This document shows positions 60,767 to 64,000 of a stretch of 64,000 nucleotides of DNA, one piece after another. Position numbers and translations under genes: made by a program. The stretch lies in NCBI RefSeq assembly GCF_002531935.1, contig NZ_NWSV01000014.1, forward strand, positions 62,001-126,000, written 5' to 3'. Positions within the stretch are counted from its first letter, which is position 1. Every line of letters begins with the position of its first letter. This DNA is from Rhizobium chutanense (lineage in GTDB: Bacteria > Pseudomonadota > Alphaproteobacteria > Rhizobiales > Rhizobiaceae). The notes beneath the pieces are model-generated. The model saw only the letters and a program-made list of their open reading frames with translations. It was not told where the DNA came from and made no database searches.

Positions 60767-60958
60767 ATGGGTTCTTTTAGCATGTGGCACTGGTTGATCG
60801 TTCTGGTCATCGTGCTGTTGCTGTTCGGTCGCGGCAAGATTCCGGAACTGATGGGCGACGTTGCCAAGGGCATCAAGAGCTTCAAGAAGGGCATGACGGA
60901 CGAGGACGCGCCGGAGACGGCAAAGACCGTCGATCACAAGGCCGACGAAACGAAGTAA
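60767..60958 (+). CDS. tatA: Twin-arginine translocase subunit TatA
   Basis: A 63-residue pore subunit with the membrane helix and hinge (WHWLIVLVIVLLLFGRGKIP) and amphipathic helix ELMGDVAKGIKSFKKGM. In-frame starts at 60758, 60764 and 60767 exist; the choice affects three residues or fewer. First of tatABC. Confidence 0.95.
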   Translation: MGSFSMWHWLIVLVIVLLLFGRGKIPELMGDVAKGIKSFKKGMTDEDAPETAKTVDHKADETK

Positions 60959-61009
60959 CCAAGTCCGGGAAAAAGCGCAGCCCCCGCGCTTCCCGTCCAG
61001 GAGCCTTGC

Positions 61010-61618
61010 ATGTTCGATATTGGCTGGACCGAGCTTTTGGTCATCGCGGTCGTGCTGATCGTCGTTGTCGGTCCCAAGGATTTGCCGCCGATGCTGCGCG
61101 CTTTCGGCAAGATGACGCAGCGCGCCCGCAAGGTCGCGGGTGAATTTCGCGCGCAGTTCGACGAAGCATTGCGCGAAGCCGAGCTTGACGACGTCCGCCA
61201 GACCATCAGCGACGCCCAGAAGCTCAACCCCGTCAACAGCCTGCGCGAGGCGATGAATCCGCTTCGCCAGATGGGCAACGAGATCAAGGCCGACCTGCAG
61301 AAGGCGTCCGCCGCTCCGGAAAATAAGACCGAAGTGCCGCCGGCCGCGGTTTCCGCCCCGACGTCGTCGATGAGCCTGCCGGAAACGCCGCCTTTGGTGC
61401 CTGCGCCTGCGCAGGCTGAGCCAGCAGCAGCGATTGTCCAGGCCGATACGGTTGCCGACAAGCCGAAACCCGTGCGCAAGCCGCGCGTCAAAGCCGCTGA
61501 CAAGGTCGATGCCGCGGCCGCTGTTGCCGTGCCGGTGGAAAAACCCAAGCGCACGACGGCAGTCAGGAAGCCTGCAACGCCGAAGAAGCCGGCGCAGACA
61601 GAGAAGGACGAGGCATGA
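61010..61618 (+). CDS. tatB: Twin-arginine translocase subunit TatB
   Basis: A 202-residue protein with the TatB helix-hinge MFDIGWTELLVIAVVLIVVV followed by GPKDLPPMLRAFGKM. A long Lys/Ala/Pro-rich cytoplasmic tail follows. It overlaps tatC by four bases (ATGA), so translation is coupled. It receives substrates with TatC. Confidence 0.95.
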   Translation: MFDIGWTELLVIAVVLIVVVGPKDLPPMLRAFGKMTQRARKVAGEFRAQFDEALREAELDDVRQTISDAQKLNPVNSLREAMNPLRQMGNEIKADLQKASAAPENKTEVPPAAVSAPTSSMSLPETPPLVPAPAQAEPAAAIVQADTVADKPKPVRKPRVKAADKVDAAAAVAVPVEKPKRTTAVRKPATPKKPAQTEKDEA

Positions 61619-62442
61619 GCGGTGACATCGAAGACAAGCCGCAGCCGCTGATCGAGCACCTGATGGAGCTGCGCACGCGGCTGATCTGGTCGATCGGCGC
61701 GTTTTTCGTCGCCTTCATCGCCTGCTTCTTTTTTGCCAAGCATCTCTTCAACTATCTGGTCATTCCCTACAAGACGGCCGTGGAATGGGCGCATCTCGAC
61801 GTTGAGAAGGCGCAGCTCATCTACACCGCGCCGCAGGAATTCTTCTTCACCCAGGTCAAGGTGGCGATGTTCGGCGGCCTTGTGGTCGCTTTCCCGATCA
61901 TTGCCGCCCAGGTCTACAAATTCGTGGCGCCCGGCCTCTACAAGAACGAGCGCCAGGCCTTCCTGCCGTTCCTGATCGCCTCGCCGGTCCTGTTCCTGAT
62001 GGGGGCCGCGCTCGTCTATTTCTTCTTCACGCCGATGGTCATGTGGTTCTTCCTGTCGATGCAGCAGGCGCCGGGGCATGACGAGGTGGCGATCTCGCTG
62101 ATGCCGAAGGTCTCGGAATATCTGAGCCTGATCATGACGCTGGTTTTCTCCTTCGGCCTTGTCTTCCAGCTTCCCGTCATCACCACGCTGCTTGCCCGCG
62201 TCGGCCTGCTGACATCGCAATGGCTCGCCGAAAAGCGCAAATTCGCCATCGTGCTTGCCTTCGTCGTCGCCGCCGTGTTGACGCCGCCGGACCCGATGTC
62301 CCAGATCGGCCTTGCGATACCGACGATCCTTCTCTACGAGATTTCCATTCATGCGGCGCGACTCGTGGAGCGCCAGCGTGCTCGGCAGGCGCTCGAAAAG
62401 GAAACCGAATCCGCGGACGTTGCCAAGACGGACAGCGTCTGA
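61615..62442 (+). CDS. tatC: Twin-arginine translocase subunit TatC
   Basis: A 275-residue, six-helix membrane protein. The conserved cytoplasmic N-terminal signature LIEHLMELRTRLIWS and the FxxPxxxxKxF-like stretch FVAPGLYKNERQAFLPF are present. It recognises twin-arginine signals and overlaps tatB. Confidence 0.96.
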   Translation: MSGDIEDKPQPLIEHLMELRTRLIWSIGAFFVAFIACFFFAKHLFNYLVIPYKTAVEWAHLDVEKAQLIYTAPQEFFFTQVKVAMFGGLVVAFPIIAAQVYKFVAPGLYKNERQAFLPFLIASPVLFLMGAALVYFFFTPMVMWFFLSMQQAPGHDEVAISLMPKVSEYLSLIMTLVFSFGLVFQLPVITTLLARVGLLTSQWLAEKRKFAIVLAFVVAAVLTPPDPMSQIGLAIPTILLYEISIHAARLVERQRARQALEKETESADVAKTDSV

Positions 62443-62539
62443 GGCGATCCTGGAAATCCCTTTGTGACGCCGTCTCATCCGGTCGAAGCCCGGTCAGGCT
62501 TTGGCCGGGTCATTTCTGTTGCAACGACCTGGAACGACG

Positions 62540-63823
62540 ATGCTCGATATCAAATGGATCCGTGAGAATCCCGAAGCGCTCGATGCCGCCCTTGCCAAGC
62601 GCGGTGCGGAGCCTCTGGCCCAAAGTCTCGTCGCCCTCGATGAAAAGCGCCGGTCTGCCGTGCAGAAGGCGCAGGATTTGCTCTCCCGCCGCAATGCCGC
62701 CTCCAAGGAGATCGGCGCGGCCATGGCGCAGAAGAACGCCGAACTGGCCGAAAAACTGAAGGCAGAGGTCGCCGATATCAAGGAGACGCTGCCCGCAGCC
62801 GAGGAAGAAGAGCGGCAGCTGACCGCCGAACTCAGCGATGCGCTGTCGCGCATCCCGAACATCCCCTTCGACGAAGTGCCCGTCGGCAAGGACGAGCACG
62901 ACAATGTCGTCACCCGCACCGTCGGCGAAAAGCCGCGCTGGAACCACACGCCGAAGGAGCACTTCGAGATCGGCGAGGCGCTCGGCTACATGGATTTCGA
63001 GCGCGCCGCCAAGCTCTCCGGCTCGCGCTTCACGGTGATGACCGGCCCGCTCGCCAGGCTCGAGCGAGCGCTCGGCCAGTTCATGATCGATCTCCACACC
63101 CGCGAGCACGGGTATACTGAAGTCAGCTCGCCGCTGATGGTGCGCGCCGAGGCGGTGTTCGGCACCGGCAGTCTGCCGAAGTTCGAAGAAGACCTCTTCA
63201 AGACCACAGACGGCCGCTATCTGATCCCGACGGCCGAGGTGACGCTGACCAATCTGGTGCGCGAGGAAATCCTCGATCAGGAGAAACTGCCGCTCCGCTT
63301 CACCGCATTGACGCCGTCTTTCCGTTCGGAAGCGGGCTCGGCCGGCCGCGACACGCGCGGCATGCTGCGCCAGCACCAGTTCTGGAAATGCGAGCTCGTC
63401 TCGATCACCGATGCCGAAAGCTCGATTGCCGAGCATGAGCGGATGACCGCCTGCGCCGAAGAAGTGCTGAAGCGCCTCGGTCTGCATTTTCGCACGATGA
63501 CCCTTTGCACCGGCGACATGGGCTTCGGCTCGCGCAAGACCTACGACCTCGAAGTCTGGCTGCCTGGGCAGAATGCCTTCCGCGAAATTTCCTCCTGCTC
63601 GGTCTGCGGCGATTTCCAGGCCCGACGCATGAATGCGCGCTACCGCGGCAAGGACGACAAGAGCAACAGGTTCGTCCACACGCTGAACGGCTCCGGCACC
63701 GCTGTCGGCCGCTGCCTGATCGCTGTCCTCGAAAATTATCTGAACGAGGATGGTTCCGTCACGATTCCGGACGTTTTGCTCCCCTATATGGGCGGATTGA
63801 CCAAGATCGAACGGGCGGCCTGA
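62540..63823 (+). CDS. serS: Seryl-tRNA synthetase
   Basis: A 427-residue class II synthetase. An N-terminal coiled coil (about residues 30-105) grips tRNA-Ser. Motif 2 is [20 protein letters not shown] and motif 3 is [17 protein letters not shown]. The ATG at 62540 gives the family start [11 protein letters not shown]. It ends 4 nt before surE. Confidence 0.97.
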
Positions 63824-63827
63824 GGCG

Positions 63828-64000
63828 ATGCGCATCCTGCTTACGAATGACGACGGCATTCACGCCGAAGGCCTCGCCGCGTTGGAGCGGATTGCCCGCA
63901 CCCTGTCCGACGATGTCTGGATCGTGGCGCCCGAGACCGACCAGAGCGGCCTTGCCCATTCGCTGAGCCTGTCCGAACCTTTGCGGCTGCGCAAGATTTC
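63828..64000 (+). CDS. surE: 5'-nucleotidase SurE, 3' end beyond window
   Basis: The first 57 residues match Sur[21 protein letters not shown] with the metal-binding Asp-Asp, and [15 protein letters not shown]. The rest is outside the window. It follows serS after 4 nt, the usual rhizobial order serS-surE(-pcm). Confidence 0.95.

Overview
The window looks like a chromosomal segment of a fast-growing Rhizobium (R. leguminosarum / R. etli type). The evidence is high GC, the EPS regulator ExoR, an alphaproteobacterial PopZ, a NasS-NasT nitrate-assimilation operon, ScpAB-TatABC-SerS-SurE in the usual rhizobial order, and many small secreted or membrane proteins of rhizobial type. No rRNA genes, CRISPR arrays, transposases or phage genes were seen.

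Region 1 (1-8.6 kb): a TetR regulator with two short-chain dehydrogenases (one cut by the window edge); a frameshifted EamA-type exporter; an Lrp-type regulator divergent from alanine dehydrogenase (ald); a DUF1203 gene; and a minus-strand sulfur/quality-control run, cysK - alaX - sseA - GNAT acetyltransferase. Region 2 (8.6-16.2 kb): an orphan ChrR-like protein whose N-terminal zinc anti-sigma site is degraded but whose cupin zinc site is intact, followed by an SDR, cyclopropane fatty acid synthase and a CPD photolyase. That gene set recalls the singlet-oxygen (RpoE-ChrR) regulon of Rhodobacter, but no sigma gene is present. Small secreted proteins, an Lrp/DUF2000 divergent pair and a HAD phosphatase follow.

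Region 3 (16.2-25.3 kb): the assimilatory nitrate operon on the minus strand, nasT - nasS - [sigma-54 promoter plus structured leader with terminator] - nitrate MFS transporter - nirB - nirD - nasA. The 435-nt leader region carries a match to the -24/-12 consensus, a hairpin with an A1/G4 hexaloop of the kind ANTAR proteins bind, and an intrinsic terminator, so NasT antitermination is the likely control.

Region 4 (25.7-36.5 kb): stress and envelope genes: 1-Cys peroxiredoxin, lytic transglycosylase, NAD-dependent epimerase, glycerate 2-kinase, PHB-depolymerase-like esterase, two small low-affinity-iron-permease-like proteins, clade-2 catalase KatE, and a 25-residue hydrophobic peptide gene ahead of a membrane protein. 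Several of these, and genes in region 2, have GGAAC-N16/17-NGTT sequences resembling general-stress (EcfG) promoters. Region 5 (36.5-41.8 kb) is an accessory, gene-poor stretch beside tRNA-Asn. It holds a 23-bp direct repeat, diverged noncoding repeats, small secreted proteins, an unknown 366-residue protein, two KTSC-domain genes and tRNA-Cys.

Region 6 (41.9-64 kb) is conserved core: pcm, popZ, valS, fadL-type porin, exoR, xthA, erpA, dgt, argS, a large SPOR-domain envelope protein, nagZ, scpA, scpB, tatA, tatB, tatC, serS and the start of surE.
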